Position numbers and translations under genes: made by a program
Assembly: GCA_031285775.1 (NCBI GenBank)
Contig: JAITVN010000053.1
Location: forward strand, 1 to 57,120
Direction of reading: 5' to 3'
Origin: Streptococcaceae bacterium
GTDB taxonomy: Bacteria > Bacillota > Bacilli > Lactobacillales > Streptococcaceae
Length of the DNA: 57,120 nucleotides
Shown: positions 1-7,804 of the stretch, in pieces
Position numbering within the stretch: position 1 is the first letter of the stretch
Layout of the letters: each line of letters begins with the position of its first letter
Notes under the pieces: model-generated
The model's input: the letters and a program-made list of their open reading frames with translations, nothing else
The model's database searches: none
What the model was told of the DNA's origin: nothing

Positions 1-593
1 ATATCGGCGGAGACGGCAGCGTAGAAATAGATGGCGTAGAAGATGAAGTGCTGCACCGCGATGGATATTATATTGGCAAAGAAACGAAGCATGTCGTATT
101 CAGGTCAAAAGATGAAAAAAATCCGGCAAAATTCTATGTCGCCTCAGCACCAGCTCATCATAAATATCCCAATAAAAAAATAGCCTTAGCCGACATCAAT
201 CCATTGACACCAGGTGATGATGCGCACATGAATAAGCGCAAAATTAATCAATATGTTCATCCCAACCAAGTTGAAGCCTGTCAGCTGCAAATGGGCTTGA
301 CTTCACTTGCTGAAGGATCGGCATGGAATACGATGCCTTGCCACACACATGAGCGCAGAATGGAGGCTTATCTGTATTTTGAAGTACCCGAGAAAGATGC
401 CGTTTTCCACTTTATGGGTAAACCTGATGAAACAAAACACTTGGTACTGCACAATGAGCAAGCCGTGATTAATCCAAGCTGGTCCGTTCACTTTGGTGTT
501 GCGACAAGTAACTATTCCTTCATTTGGGCAATGTGCGGTGAAAATATTACTTATGATGACATGGACATTATTCCAACAGAAGATCTAAAGTAG
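1..593 (+). CDS. kduI: 5-keto-4-deoxyuronate isomerase, 5' end cut by the window
   Basis: The reading frame is open from the first bases of the window, so the true start lies upstream and about 197 residues of a roughly 277-residue protein are visible. KduI interconverts 5-keto-4-deoxyuronate and 2,5-diketo-3-deoxygluconate in the cytoplasm during breakdown of pectin or glycosaminoglycan unsaturated uronates. The cupin metal site is recognisable: CHTHERRMEAYLYF gives the paired His and the Glu, and a further His lies in WSVHFGVATSNYSF. The typical C-terminal tryptophan/MCGEN stretch is also present. kduD follows after 20 bases with a GGAG ribosome site, so the two are co-transcribed. An internal GTG at 48 could be mistaken for a start but has no ribosome binding site. 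Confidence 0.93.
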   Translation, partial: IGGDGSVEIDGVEDEVLHRDGYYIGKETKHVVFRSKDEKNPAKFYVASAPAHHKYPNKKIALADINPLTPGDDAHMNKRKINQYVHPNQVEACQLQMGLTSLAEGSAWNTMPCHTHERRMEAYLYFEVPEKDAVFHFMGKPDETKHLVLHNEQAVINPSWSVHFGVATSNYSFIWAMCGENITYDDMDIIPTEDLK

Positions 594-613
594 AAACAAA
601 GGAGTGTACAAAA

Positions 614-1429
614 ATGACCGATTTTAACATGGGCAACTTTTCACTGGAAGGAAAAATCGCACTGGTAACTGGTGCAACTTATGGTATTGGTTTCGCCTTA
701 GCAACAGCTTTTGCGGCTGCAGGTGCAACCATTGTCTTCAACGACCGTAACCAAGAAAACGTTGACAAAGGCCTTACAAACTATAAAGAAGCTGGTATAG
801 ATGCTCACGGTTTTGTGTGCGACGTGACAGACGAAGAAGCCGTAGGCAAAATGATCACACAAATTGAAGAAGAAATGGGCAGTATAGATATTTTGGTCAA
901 TAATGCCGGCATTATCAAACGCATTCCAATGATTGAAATGTCAGCTCAAGACTTCCGTCAAGTAATTGATATTGACCTGAATGGTCCATTCATCATGTCT
1001 AAAGCTGTGATTCCAGGCATGATTAAAAAAGGCGGCGGCAAAATTATCAACATCTGTTCTATGATGTCAGAACTCGGCCGTGAGACCGTTTCCGCATACG
1101 CTGCAGCCAAAGGCGGGCTCAAAATGCTCACGCGCAACATCGCTTCGGAATATGGTGAATACAATATTCAATGTAATGGCATCGGCCCAGGTTATATTGC
1201 GACACCTCAAACCGCACCATTAAGAGAGAAACGCCCAGATGGCTCTCGTCACCCATTTGACAGTTTCATCGTGGCAAAAACCCCAGCTGCACGTTGGGGC
1301 AATACGGAAGATCTTCAAGGGCCAGCTGTTTTCCTTGCATCCAAAGCTTCAGACTTCGTAAATGGCCATATCCTATATGTTGACGGCGGTATTCTGGCTT
1401 ACATTGGAAAGCAGCCAGGAGATGAATGA
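614..1429 (+). CDS. kduD: 2-dehydro-3-deoxy-D-gluconate 5-dehydrogenase (SDR family)
   Basis: A 271-residue short-chain dehydrogenase/reductase. The Rossmann motif TGATYGIG is at residues 19-26, NNAG follows near residue 95, and the catalytic Ser and YxxxK are in ICSMMSELG and YAAAKGG. KduD reduces 2,5-diketo-3-deoxygluconate to KDG with NAD(P)H, the step after KduI, which is encoded immediately upstream. Annotation pipelines often name this protein gluconate 5-dehydrogenase; the kduI/kdgK context favours KduD. The start has a good GGAG site 9 bases upstream. Confidence 0.93.
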   Translation: MTDFNMGNFSLEGKIALVTGATYGIGFALATAFAAAGATIVFNDRNQENVDKGLTNYKEAGIDAHGFVCDVTDEEAVGKMITQIEEEMGSIDILVNNAGIIKRIPMIEMSAQDFRQVIDIDLNGPFIMSKAVIPGMIKKGGGKIINICSMMSELGRETVSAYAAAKGGLKMLTRNIASEYGEYNIQCNGIGPGYIATPQTAPLREKRPDGSRHPFDSFIVAKTPAARWGNTEDLQGPAVFLASKASDFVNGHILYVDGGILAYIGKQPGDE

Positions 1430-1527
1430 TTGGGAAGTTCACAAGCCTATTGTTATTTGAAGGCAAAAAACACGATATGGCGAACACAGTCACTGTCGAA
1501 GATGCAGCTGCAGTGAATTCTTTTTAA
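1426..1527 (+). CDS. 33-residue ORF overlapping the kduD stop (possible gene remnant)
   Basis: An ATG overlaps the kduD stop codon (ATGA) and opens a 33-codon frame ending at 1527, just before the kdgK ribosome site. The protein would begin MIGKFTSLLLFEG and end VEDAAAVNSF. I recognise no family. Its upstream region is coding sequence without a clear ribosome site, so expression would depend on translational coupling. It may be the residue of a deleted gene between kduD and kdgK, or simply non-coding spacer. Confidence 0.2.
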   Translation: MIGKFTSLLLFEGKKHDMANTVTVEDAAAVNSF

Positions 1528-1536
1528 AGGAGTATA

Positions 1537-2481
1537 ATGGCAGAATTAATTACTATAGGAGAACCATTAGTGGTTCTGGCTTCAAAAGATTTGAATGTTG
1601 GGCTGATTGACAGTCAGAATTTCTGCAAGCAGCTTGGCGGTGCAGAGCTGAATGTACTGATAGGAGCCGCACGATTAGGGCATTCTACCGATTACATTTC
1701 CATGGTGGGTGAGGATCCCTTCGGAGAATACATTATCAAAGAGATTGCGCATCACGAAGTTGGGAATCGATACATTAATCGCAATTCGGAGCATTGGACA
1801 GGTTTTTACTTGAAAGAACTGGTAGACGAGGGAAATCCATCGACTTATTATTTTCGTAAAGGCTCAGCGGCCGCACATATGGACAAGTCAGTAATTGATG
1901 ATATCGATTTTTCTGATGTAAAGTGGGCGCATTTGTCTGGAGTATTTCCAGCGATTTCGCTGCAGGCACGAGAAACATACAGCTACTTTGTGGAGAAGCT
2001 GACTGAGCGCGGGATTCACACCACCTTTGATCCTAATTTACGTCCAACTTTATGGAAAGATGAAGAGACGATGCGCCAAGTCATTAATTTCCTGGCCAAA
2101 TCCGGCGAAATCGTCATGCCGGGTATTGAAGAAGGTCGGATTCTGACAGGTTTAAAGCAGCCAGAAGAAATCGCAGATTATTATTTGGAACAAAGCAACG
2201 TCACACAGGCTGTCATTGTCAAATTAGGACCAGCTGGCGCTTACGTAAAAACGAAGTCGGGGGAAAGTTATCAAGTCAAAGGCTTTACAGTGGAAAAGGT
2301 GGTTGATACAGTCGGAGCTGGAGATGGTTTCGCACTGGGCGTATTAACCTCGCTGCTGGAGGGACAGTCGATGGAAGAAGCAGTCCGTCGAGGCTGTGCC
2401 ATCGGTGCCTTGTCAGTCATGACACCAGGAGATAACGACGGTTATCCGACTCGTGAGCAATTGGATGCTTTCATAATTTGA
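1537..2481 (+). CDS. kdgK: 2-keto-3-deoxygluconate kinase (PfkB family)
   Basis: A 314-residue PfkB-family sugar kinase. The N-terminal family region with its GG dipeptide is in FCKQLGGAELNV, and the C-terminal signature with the catalytic Asp and anion hole is DTVGAGDGFALG near residue 258. FDPNLRPTLW is typical of KDG kinases. It phosphorylates KDG to KDPG, completing the route started by KduI and KduD; KDPG would be split by the aldolase encoded at 10589. The ATG at 1537 follows AAAGGAG with normal spacing. A close paralogue lies at 4354. The gene ends the operon and is followed by a clear terminator. Confidence 0.92.
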   Translation: MAELITIGEPLVVLASKDLNVGLIDSQNFCKQLGGAELNVLIGAARLGHSTDYISMVGEDPFGEYIIKEIAHHEVGNRYINRNSEHWTGFYLKELVDEGNPSTYYFRKGSAAAHMDKSVIDDIDFSDVKWAHLSGVFPAISLQARETYSYFVEKLTERGIHTTFDPNLRPTLWKDEETMRQVINFLAKSGEIVMPGIEEGRILTGLKQPEEIADYYLEQSNVTQAVIVKLGPAGAYVKTKSGESYQVKGFTVEKVVDTVGAGDGFALGVLTSLLEGQSMEEAVRRGCAIGALSVMTPGDNDGYPTREQLDAFII

Positions 2482-2488
2482 AGTCCGA

Positions 2489-2514
2489 GACACATTTAGT
2501 CGATGTGTCTTTTT
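2489..2514 (+). terminator. Rho-independent terminator after kdgK
   Basis: GACACAT (2489-2495) pairs perfectly with ATGTGTC (2503-2509) across a 7-base loop and is followed by TTTTT. It separates the kdu/kdgK operon from the regulator-led operon. Confidence 0.85.
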
Positions 2515-2536
2515 GATGCAGCAACCAAAAAATTTT

Positions 2537-2551
2537 ATGAAAACGTATACT
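2537..2551 (+). promoter_or_regulatory. Candidate catabolite-response element (cre)
   Basis: ATGAAAACGTATACT fits the Gram-positive cre consensus WTGNAANCGNWNNCW at every constrained position. It lies just upstream of the -35 box of the regulator promoter. CcpA with HPr-Ser-P (HPr is encoded at 43911) could bind here and couple the uronate operon to carbon catabolite control. The local LacI-family regulator itself is the alternative ligand. Confidence 0.6.
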
Positions 2552-2557
2552 TTTTCC

Positions 2558-2586
2558 TTGACATTAATCCTAAATTATGGTAACCT
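2558..2586 (+). promoter_or_regulatory. Probable promoter of the regulator/uronate operon
   Basis: A perfect -35 box TTGACA (2558-2563) is followed after 17 bases by TAACCT (2581-2586), a weak -10. No better -10 is seen at 16-18 bases. It is flanked by two cre/LacI-like palindromes, as expected for a repressed sugar operon. Confidence 0.55.
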
Positions 2587-2603
2587 CTAGGTAAATCGGT
2601 TAA

Positions 2604-2618
2604 CGGAAACGCTTTCAT
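2604..2618 (+). promoter_or_regulatory. LacI-type operator abutting the regulator start codon
   Basis: CGGAAACGCTTTCAT contains the palindromic core GAAACG/CGCTTTC typical of LacI/CcpA sites and ends directly at the ATG at 2619. It occupies the place of the Shine-Dalgarno sequence, and no good ribosome site is seen. Autorepression by the adjacent regulator is the simplest reading. Confidence 0.6.
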
Positions 2619-3608
2619 ATGAAAAATCAAATTACTATTTCGGACATTGCAAAAAGAGCAGAGGTATCAAAGACAACGATATCAAGGTTTTTGAACGGAA
2701 ATTACACGCACATGTCAGAAAAAACCAGAGAAAAAATATCAGAAATCGTGAAAGATTTGGATTATCGCCCAAGTAAGCAGGCACAGGGGCTAAAAAATAA
2801 GAAAAGTTGGTTGATTGGTCTTCTAGTCGCGGACATAGAAAATCTCTACACTGCTTATATTATCAAGTACATACAGGATGAGCTTTTTAACTCTGGATAT
2901 CAGCTTGTAATTATGAACTCTGATAATTCTGAGGAAAAAGAAAAGTTATCGATTCAGGAGTTAATCGATCAGAATGTTGAAGGAATCATATTGCAGCCAG
3001 TATCTTCTGAATTAGAGTCTTTTCAGCTCATCGAGAAGTTGGGAGTGAAAACGATTCTCATAGATAGAAAGTTGAAAGGGAGTACCTGGCCGAGTGTAGA
3101 ATCGGATAATGAAAATGCGACAGGAGGACTTGTCGAATATCTTTGGAAAAAAGGCTATCAAAGGGTTGTTTTTGTAACGCAGGAGATTGGTCAGCTCTCG
3201 GTACGTCAAGAGCGTTTTAATGGGGCGAAAATAGCTGCTGATAAAAGAAATCTGGATTTTTATTGCTTGGAACTTGGAGAGGGCGGACGTCATGATCTTT
3301 CAGAGTATGTGAAAAAATTAGATTTCTCATTGAGAACCGTTTTTATAGGCTCCAATGGTAACGCATTGAGAGACATTATCCTCATTCTCAATCAAGAAGG
3401 ATTAAAATTCCCAGAAATATGTGGGGTAAGCGGTTATGACGACTGGTTCTGGGCGGAACTCATCACCCCTCAAGTTTCGAATATTCGTCAGAACCCTGAA
3501 CAGCTCGGAAAGAAGGCAGTTCAAAATTTACTGGAATTAATTGATGGAAAAGAAGTCTGGTCAAAAACTGTCATAAAATCCATATTTATTGAGCGTCAGA
3601 GTCTTTAG
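2619..3608 (+). CDS. LacI-family transcriptional regulator (KdgR-like)
   Basis: A 329-residue LacI/GalR regulator. The N-terminal helix-turn-helix ITISDIAKRAEVSKTTISRF (residues 5-24) is followed by a hinge helix region (YRPSKQAQGLKNKKS) and a periplasmic-binding-protein-like effector domain (LIGLLVADIENLYTA onward). Its position at the head of the operon with KDG kinase, the HPS/PHI pair, permease and KDPG aldolase makes it the likely local repressor, with a KDG-type sugar acid as plausible inducer. The effector is an inference. The start codon touches an operator and lacks a strong ribosome site, so expression may be low. Confidence 0.9.
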   Translation: MKNQITISDIAKRAEVSKTTISRFLNGNYTHMSEKTREKISEIVKDLDYRPSKQAQGLKNKKSWLIGLLVADIENLYTAYIIKYIQDELFNSGYQLVIMNSDNSEEKEKLSIQELIDQNVEGIILQPVSSELESFQLIEKLGVKTILIDRKLKGSTWPSVESDNENATGGLVEYLWKKGYQRVVFVTQEIGQLSVRQERFNGAKIAADKRNLDFYCLELGEGGRHDLSEYVKKLDFSLRTVFIGSNGNALRDIILILNQEGLKFPEICGVSGYDDWFWAELITPQVSNIRQNPEQLGKKAVQNLLELIDGKEVWSKTVIKSIFIERQSL

Positions 3609-3616
3609 GAGATGCT

Positions 3617-4351
3617 ATGGTTTATATTAATACAATTGTCAATAAAGATGGAATAAGTCAAGCAGAGTTCATAAAAAAGCTTGCGAACTCAAATTTGAGA
3701 CTTGAAGGTGTTGAGATTAGGCGAGAACTTCTTCCAGAAAAAAAGGAATCTAGACTTGAGTTTTTTTCTGAAGTTTTGGAAACCGGTAAACATAAAAAGT
3801 GGAATATTTACTATTCAGTACCTGAGCCACTTTTTTGCCCAACTGGGATCAATCCAGATTTTGAGGACTATCTGGAAGAAGCAGAAGCAATGACAGCAAT
3901 CTCCTTGAAAATTAACATCGGAAACCTTGCTGGTATTAGGAGAGCTGATAGAAATGCCTTCAATCAGCTGATTCAATCTCGCAAGATTCAGATTACAATT
4001 GAAAACAGCCAAACAGAACTTAATGGTAAAGCGCAAGCAGTTATTCAAGCACTTCATGAAATCAATGAAATGAATTTCAACATAGGTTTGACTTTTGATA
4101 GCGGGAATTGGCTCGTCATGGATGAGAATCCAGAAGAATTATTTGAAGATTTGAAATCTTTTATCAGTGTATTACATTTGAAAAATATGAACACTAAAAA
4201 CGAAACGGTGTTACTCAAGGATATAAATGGTCAACTGGATTGGAGACAATTTTTAAACACAAAAACTCCAATAATTCTTGAATACCCAATGAGTTTTGAG
4301 GATATAGCGGCAGAAGTCCAACTTGTAAATGACGCATTAGAAAGTAGGTAA
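3617..4351 (+). CDS. Sugar-phosphate isomerase/epimerase-like TIM barrel protein
   Basis: A 244-residue protein of the xylose-isomerase-like TIM-barrel superfamily. Putative metal and catalytic residues sit at the expected strand ends: Glu in ITIENSQTELNG, Asp in GLTFDSGNWL, His in SVLHLKNMN, and Glu in PIILEYPMSFEDI. Relatives include ketose 3-epimerases such as UlaE, but the protein is short for that group and I cannot assign the substrate. It begins 8 bases after the regulator stop with an AGGAG site and ends 2 bases before the next kinase. That places it inside one operon and suggests isomerisation of a sugar acid or its phosphate. Confidence 0.7.
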   Translation: MVYINTIVNKDGISQAEFIKKLANSNLRLEGVEIRRELLPEKKESRLEFFSEVLETGKHKKWNIYYSVPEPLFCPTGINPDFEDYLEEAEAMTAISLKINIGNLAGIRRADRNAFNQLIQSRKIQITIENSQTELNGKAQAVIQALHEINEMNFNIGLTFDSGNWLVMDENPEELFEDLKSFISVLHLKNMNTKNETVLLKDINGQLDWRQFLNTKTPIILEYPMSFEDIAAEVQLVNDALESR

Positions 4352-4353
4352 AA

Positions 4354-5328
4354 ATGGGGAAAGTTTTAACTATCGGCGAGCCCATGTGCATGTTTGTTGC
4401 AAAGTCAGAAGGAAAACTTAAAAATGTCAAAGAGTTTGAGCGATTCGTTGCAGGGGCTGAAGTCAATGTCTCGGTAGGTGTTTCACGTCTAGGACATTTG
4501 GCTCAGTATATTACAAGTCTTGGACAGGATCCCTTTGGAGAATATATTTTTGATTTTCTGAACTCTGAAAATATTGATACAAGTTTGATTTCATTTAACT
4601 CAGAGGCAGCAACGGGTTTTCAACTTAAAGGCAAGGACAGCAAAAATGATCCTGAAGTTGTTTATTTCAGGAAAGGCTCAGCCGCTTCTCAGCAAAATGA
4701 AAATCGTTTGGAAGAGATTAAATTTAAAGATATAGATCTTCTTCATATCACAGGAATCTTGATGGCCTTAAATGATGGAACGTTTAATCTTGTGAAGACA
4801 ATGATTTTGAAGGCAAAAGAGCTGGGAATTGTCGTAACTTTTGATCCTAATCTGCGCCCAACACTTTGGAAGTCTCAAGAAAACATGATCGCGCGGATTA
4901 ATGAAATTGCCAGTTTAGTCGATTACATATTACCTGGTTTATCGGAAGGTGAGTTGCTCACAGGGAAAATGGGACGAGACGAAATTGCAGATTTTTACCT
5001 AAATCTAGGAGTCAAGAGTGTCATCATAAAATGTGGACCAGAAGGCGCATATGCGAAGTGGGTAACCGATGAATCTGTCGAAACAGCTTTTGTCTCAGGT
5101 TTTAAACTAGATAAAGTTGTTGATACAGTCGGAGCAGGAGATGGTTTTGCTGTAGGAATCATCACAGGTATTCTGGAAAATCTCGAAATGAATGAAATGC
5201 TTGTACGAGCAAATGCGATTGGTGCGATTCAGGTGTGTCATATCAGCGACAATGAAAATCTTCCCAGTTCTGAGCAACTTGAAACATTTATCAAAAGCTA
5301 TGACCGAGCGTCATTACAAGGAGGGTAA
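4354..5328 (+). CDS. kdgK: PfkB-family sugar kinase, second KDG kinase paralogue
   Basis: A 324-residue PfkB kinase clearly paralogous to the protein at 1537. Both share TIGEP at the N terminus, GQDPFGEYI/GEDPFGEYI, VYFRKGSAA/YYFRKGSAA, FDPNLRPTLWK and DTVGAGDGFA. The catalytic Asp is in GAGDGF. It most likely phosphorylates KDG or a close 2-keto-3-deoxy acid. Two such kinases in adjacent transcription units suggest different inducers or different stereoisomers. The stop codon TAA is followed directly by the ATG of the next gene. Confidence 0.85.
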   Translation: MGKVLTIGEPMCMFVAKSEGKLKNVKEFERFVAGAEVNVSVGVSRLGHLAQYITSLGQDPFGEYIFDFLNSENIDTSLISFNSEAATGFQLKGKDSKNDPEVVYFRKGSAASQQNENRLEEIKFKDIDLLHITGILMALNDGTFNLVKTMILKAKELGIVVTFDPNLRPTLWKSQENMIARINEIASLVDYILPGLSEGELLTGKMGRDEIADFYLNLGVKSVIIKCGPEGAYAKWVTDESVETAFVSGFKLDKVVDTVGAGDGFAVGIITGILENLEMNEMLVRANAIGAIQVCHISDNENLPSSEQLETFIKSYDRASLQGG

Positions 5329-5958
5329 ATGAAAATTCAGGCAGCAATTGACCGCGTAACTGAAGAGCGGGCAATCGAGCTTATTGAGCTGCTATCTGAA
5401 GCAGACATTGTCGAGCTGGGCACTTCTCTCACTAAAGATTATGGACTTGCTTTTCTGAAAGATGTTCGTGAGAAGTTCCAGAAGGTAAAGTTTTTAGCCG
5501 ATATTAAAACCATTGATGAAGCAGAATATGAATTCACAAAATACTATGAAGCCGGTGCTGATTATCTAACAGTAATGGGGGCAGCAGAAAGAGAAAGTCT
5601 GGAAATCTGCTATCAGGTAAGTCGGCAGTTCGGAAAAGAAATGGTTATAGACCTTCTAGGCTGCTCAGAAGAGAAAATTGAATCCATTTCTGATTTTTCG
5701 GAAGCCCTCTATGCGCTTCACTTTGCGAAAGACAATAAACAGGAGATTTTTTTATCTCAAGCAGTTAATCGGTTTACAAAGAGATTTCCACAAATCCGTC
5801 GCAAAGCTCTTGCTGGAAGCATAACATTAGAAAAGTTTGAGGAAATTAAAGAGGCCGATTTGGAGATTGTGATTATTGGGAGCGCAATTACCAAGAAGGA
5901 TAACCCTAAAGAAGAATTAAGAAAGTTTATGAGGTTGCTAGATGGAGCTGTTAAGTGA
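5329..5958 (+). CDS. 3-hexulose-6-phosphate synthase / 3-keto-L-gulonate-6-phosphate decarboxylase family protein
   Basis: A 209-residue protein of the orotidine-phosphate-decarboxylase suprafamily branch that holds HPS (HxlA) and KGPDC (UlaD). Expected residues are Asp8, Glu29 in VELGTS, and the DxKxxD motif as Asp58-Lys60-Asp63 in LADIKTIDEAEYE. HPS joins formaldehyde and ribulose-5-phosphate to 3-hexulose-6-phosphate; KGPDC decarboxylates 3-keto-L-gulonate-6-phosphate. The next gene is a PHI homologue whose start lies inside this gene, which favours HPS chemistry. The sugar-acid context leaves decarboxylation open. The ATG follows the previous stop with no gap and uses the upstream AAGGAGG. 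Confidence 0.78.
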   Translation: MKIQAAIDRVTEERAIELIELLSEADIVELGTSLTKDYGLAFLKDVREKFQKVKFLADIKTIDEAEYEFTKYYEAGADYLTVMGAAERESLEICYQVSRQFGKEMVIDLLGCSEEKIESISDFSEALYALHFAKDNKQEIFLSQAVNRFTKRFPQIRRKALAGSITLEKFEEIKEADLEIVIIGSAITKKDNPKEELRKFMRLLDGAVK

Positions 5959-6484
5959 AGTATTGGCTGAAATCATGACAGTAATGGATAAAGTGGATGA
6001 AAAGGAGATAAAATCCACGATTAAATTATTAAATTCAGGAAGGAGGATCTTTATTTTAGGAGAAGGTCGAAGTGGCTTGCAGGGGAAAGCATTTGCAATG
6101 AGACTTATGCATATTGGCTTCAACGTTTTTGTTATTGGAGAGACAATTACACCATCTGTCCAGACAGGAGATGTCTTGGTTGCAATCTCAGGTTCAGGAA
6201 CAACAAGTACAACGATTGAACTTGCTGAGAAAGCAAAAAAAGCGGGCATTAAGATTCTAGGAATTACCAGTGAGAGAAAATCACCATTAGCTGAAATGGC
6301 GAATGAAATCCTGATTATTCCTGGAGCGACCAAGACAGGAAGCGGCATCAAGTCCATTCAACTGCTCAGTTCACTTTTTGACCAGACGTTGCACATTACA
6401 CTTGACTTTATTTGCTTGCTTCTTAGTAGAGAACGCTCGATTTCAAATGAAGCAGCGAAGAAACAACATTCTAACATGGAGTAA
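5942..6484 (+). CDS. hxlB: 6-phospho-3-hexuloisomerase (SIS domain, HxlB-like)
   Basis: A 180-residue single-SIS-domain protein with PHI hallmarks: a GEGRSGL phosphate loop near residue 38, MRLMHIG, TPSVQTGDVLVAISGSG, and the C-terminal helix with SLFDQTLHITLDFI. PHI isomerises 3-hexulose-6-phosphate to fructose-6-phosphate. It overlaps the HPS-like gene by 17 bases, so the two are translationally coupled as in other HPS-PHI pairs. In this operon the pair could remove formaldehyde, or process a hexulose phosphate produced from a sugar acid; the sequence does not decide. Confidence 0.85.
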   Translation: MELLSEVLAEIMTVMDKVDEKEIKSTIKLLNSGRRIFILGEGRSGLQGKAFAMRLMHIGFNVFVIGETITPSVQTGDVLVAISGSGTTSTTIELAEKAKKAGIKILGITSERKSPLAEMANEILIIPGATKTGSGIKSIQLLSSLFDQTLHITLDFICLLLSRERSISNEAAKKQHSNME

Positions 6485-6508
6485 TTTATCCAAAAAGGAA
6501 GGAATAAA

Positions 6509-7789
6509 ATGGAAATTTTGATTGGAATAGTGTTACTTGTCACCTATTTTCTATTGATTCGTTTTGCAGCAAAAGGTGGGAATCTGATGATCGGCTTCTT
6601 TGTGATGGCCGTTATCTGGGTAGCATTAAGTATTATTGGAGGAAAACTGACTTGGGATGCTGCCATGCTCAATGTTTTCGAAGGAGGACCTGAAAGTTGG
6701 GGCGCTACGGCTGTTATTGTCATTTTCGGTAGCTGGTTTGGCAGAATCCTCGTAGAGACAGAAATTGCCTCAAGTTTAATCAAGAAGACGGTTGAGTTAT
6801 CGGGCGAAAACCCGCTTTTTACAGCAAGTTTACTCTGCATTGTTACAAGTCTTATATTTACCTCGACTTTTGGTGCAGGAGCAGTTGTGGCAATAGGCAT
6901 TATCGTTTTGCCGATTATGATGTCTTTGGGAGTTCCGAAGCCACTGGCACTTAGCTCCTATCTGATGAGTGTAGGGTCAGGAATGTTTGTCAACATCGTA
7001 TTATTCAAACAGATGCAAGGAATTTTTCCAAAGTATCTCTATGATATGAATTACCTCAAGTTCGGATTTAGTGCAATGGCAGTACAGGTCATTTTCGTGA
7101 TATTGATGTTGAGTTTTGGCTTACGAAAAAGAAAAGTACATCATATGGCAGTTTCATCGGTTGAAAAGAAAATAATTTCTGTTCCTTGGTATGCTTTGAT
7201 TACACCCCTCATTCCAGTAGTGCTAGCAATTTTCTTTAGCTGGCAGCCAGTTCCTGCCTTTATTGTGGCTTCAATTTATGCGCTCGTTGTTTGCGGAAGA
7301 TTCACTAGTTATAAAGAAGGCACACGGCTTATTACACGCACGTTCTTTGATGGTGTCGTTGACGTAGCATCACTCCTTGGTTTTCTGTTTATTCTTCCAA
7401 TGTTTAATAAGGCGTCAGGAGTTGCTGCGCCATTCTTCCAGGCACTATTGGGAAACATTATACCCAATAATGCGTTGATCCTCTGTATAGGCTTTGCCAT
7501 ATTGCTTCCACTCGGACTTTTTCGTGGTCCTTTGACAATTTTTGGTGCCGGCAGTGCAACTGTGGCTATTTTGCAGGCAATTGGTGTCCCTATTGCTCTG
7601 CTTTTCCCGCTCATCTACGTTCCTACAATCGCAATGAATCTTTCAGCCTGCCCAACTCAATCTTGGAATTTATGGGCGCTTAACTATACAAAGGTGGGAG
7701 CAAAAGAGTTCCTGTTGACCGGTGTGCCTTGGGCATGGGCTGCAGGGATTGTAAATGTTGCGATTGTGTACTTTATGTTTGGTTTGTGA
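6509..7789 (+). CDS. Sugar-acid/carboxylate permease of the GntP/CitM-like (IT superfamily) type
   Basis: A 426-residue very hydrophobic protein with roughly 11-12 membrane segments, the length and texture of GntP and citrate/lactate ion-transporter proteins. A Gly/Ala-rich re-entrant-like stretch (TSTFGAGAVVAIG) lies in the first half and a corresponding one (FRGPLTIFGAGSATVAI) in the second half, consistent with an inverted-repeat transporter. It carries an AAGGAAGG ribosome site. Its place between the hexuloisomerase and the HyuA-like gene suggests that it imports the substrate of the operon, probably an organic or sugar acid. I cannot name the exact family with certainty. Confidence 0.72.
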   Translation: MEILIGIVLLVTYFLLIRFAAKGGNLMIGFFVMAVIWVALSIIGGKLTWDAAMLNVFEGGPESWGATAVIVIFGSWFGRILVETEIASSLIKKTVELSGENPLFTASLLCIVTSLIFTSTFGAGAVVAIGIIVLPIMMSLGVPKPLALSSYLMSVGSGMFVNIVLFKQMQGIFPKYLYDMNYLKFGFSAMAVQVIFVILMLSFGLRKRKVHHMAVSSVEKKIISVPWYALITPLIPVVLAIFFSWQPVPAFIVASIYALVVCGRFTSYKEGTRLITRTFFDGVVDVASLLGFLFILPMFNKASGVAAPFFQALLGNIIPNNALILCIGFAILLPLGLFRGPLTIFGAGSATVAILQAIGVPIALLFPLIYVPTIAMNLSACPTQSWNLWALNYTKVGAKEFLLTGVPWAWAAGIVNVAIVYFMFGL

Positions 7790-7804
7790 TAAGGAGGAGA
7801 AAAA

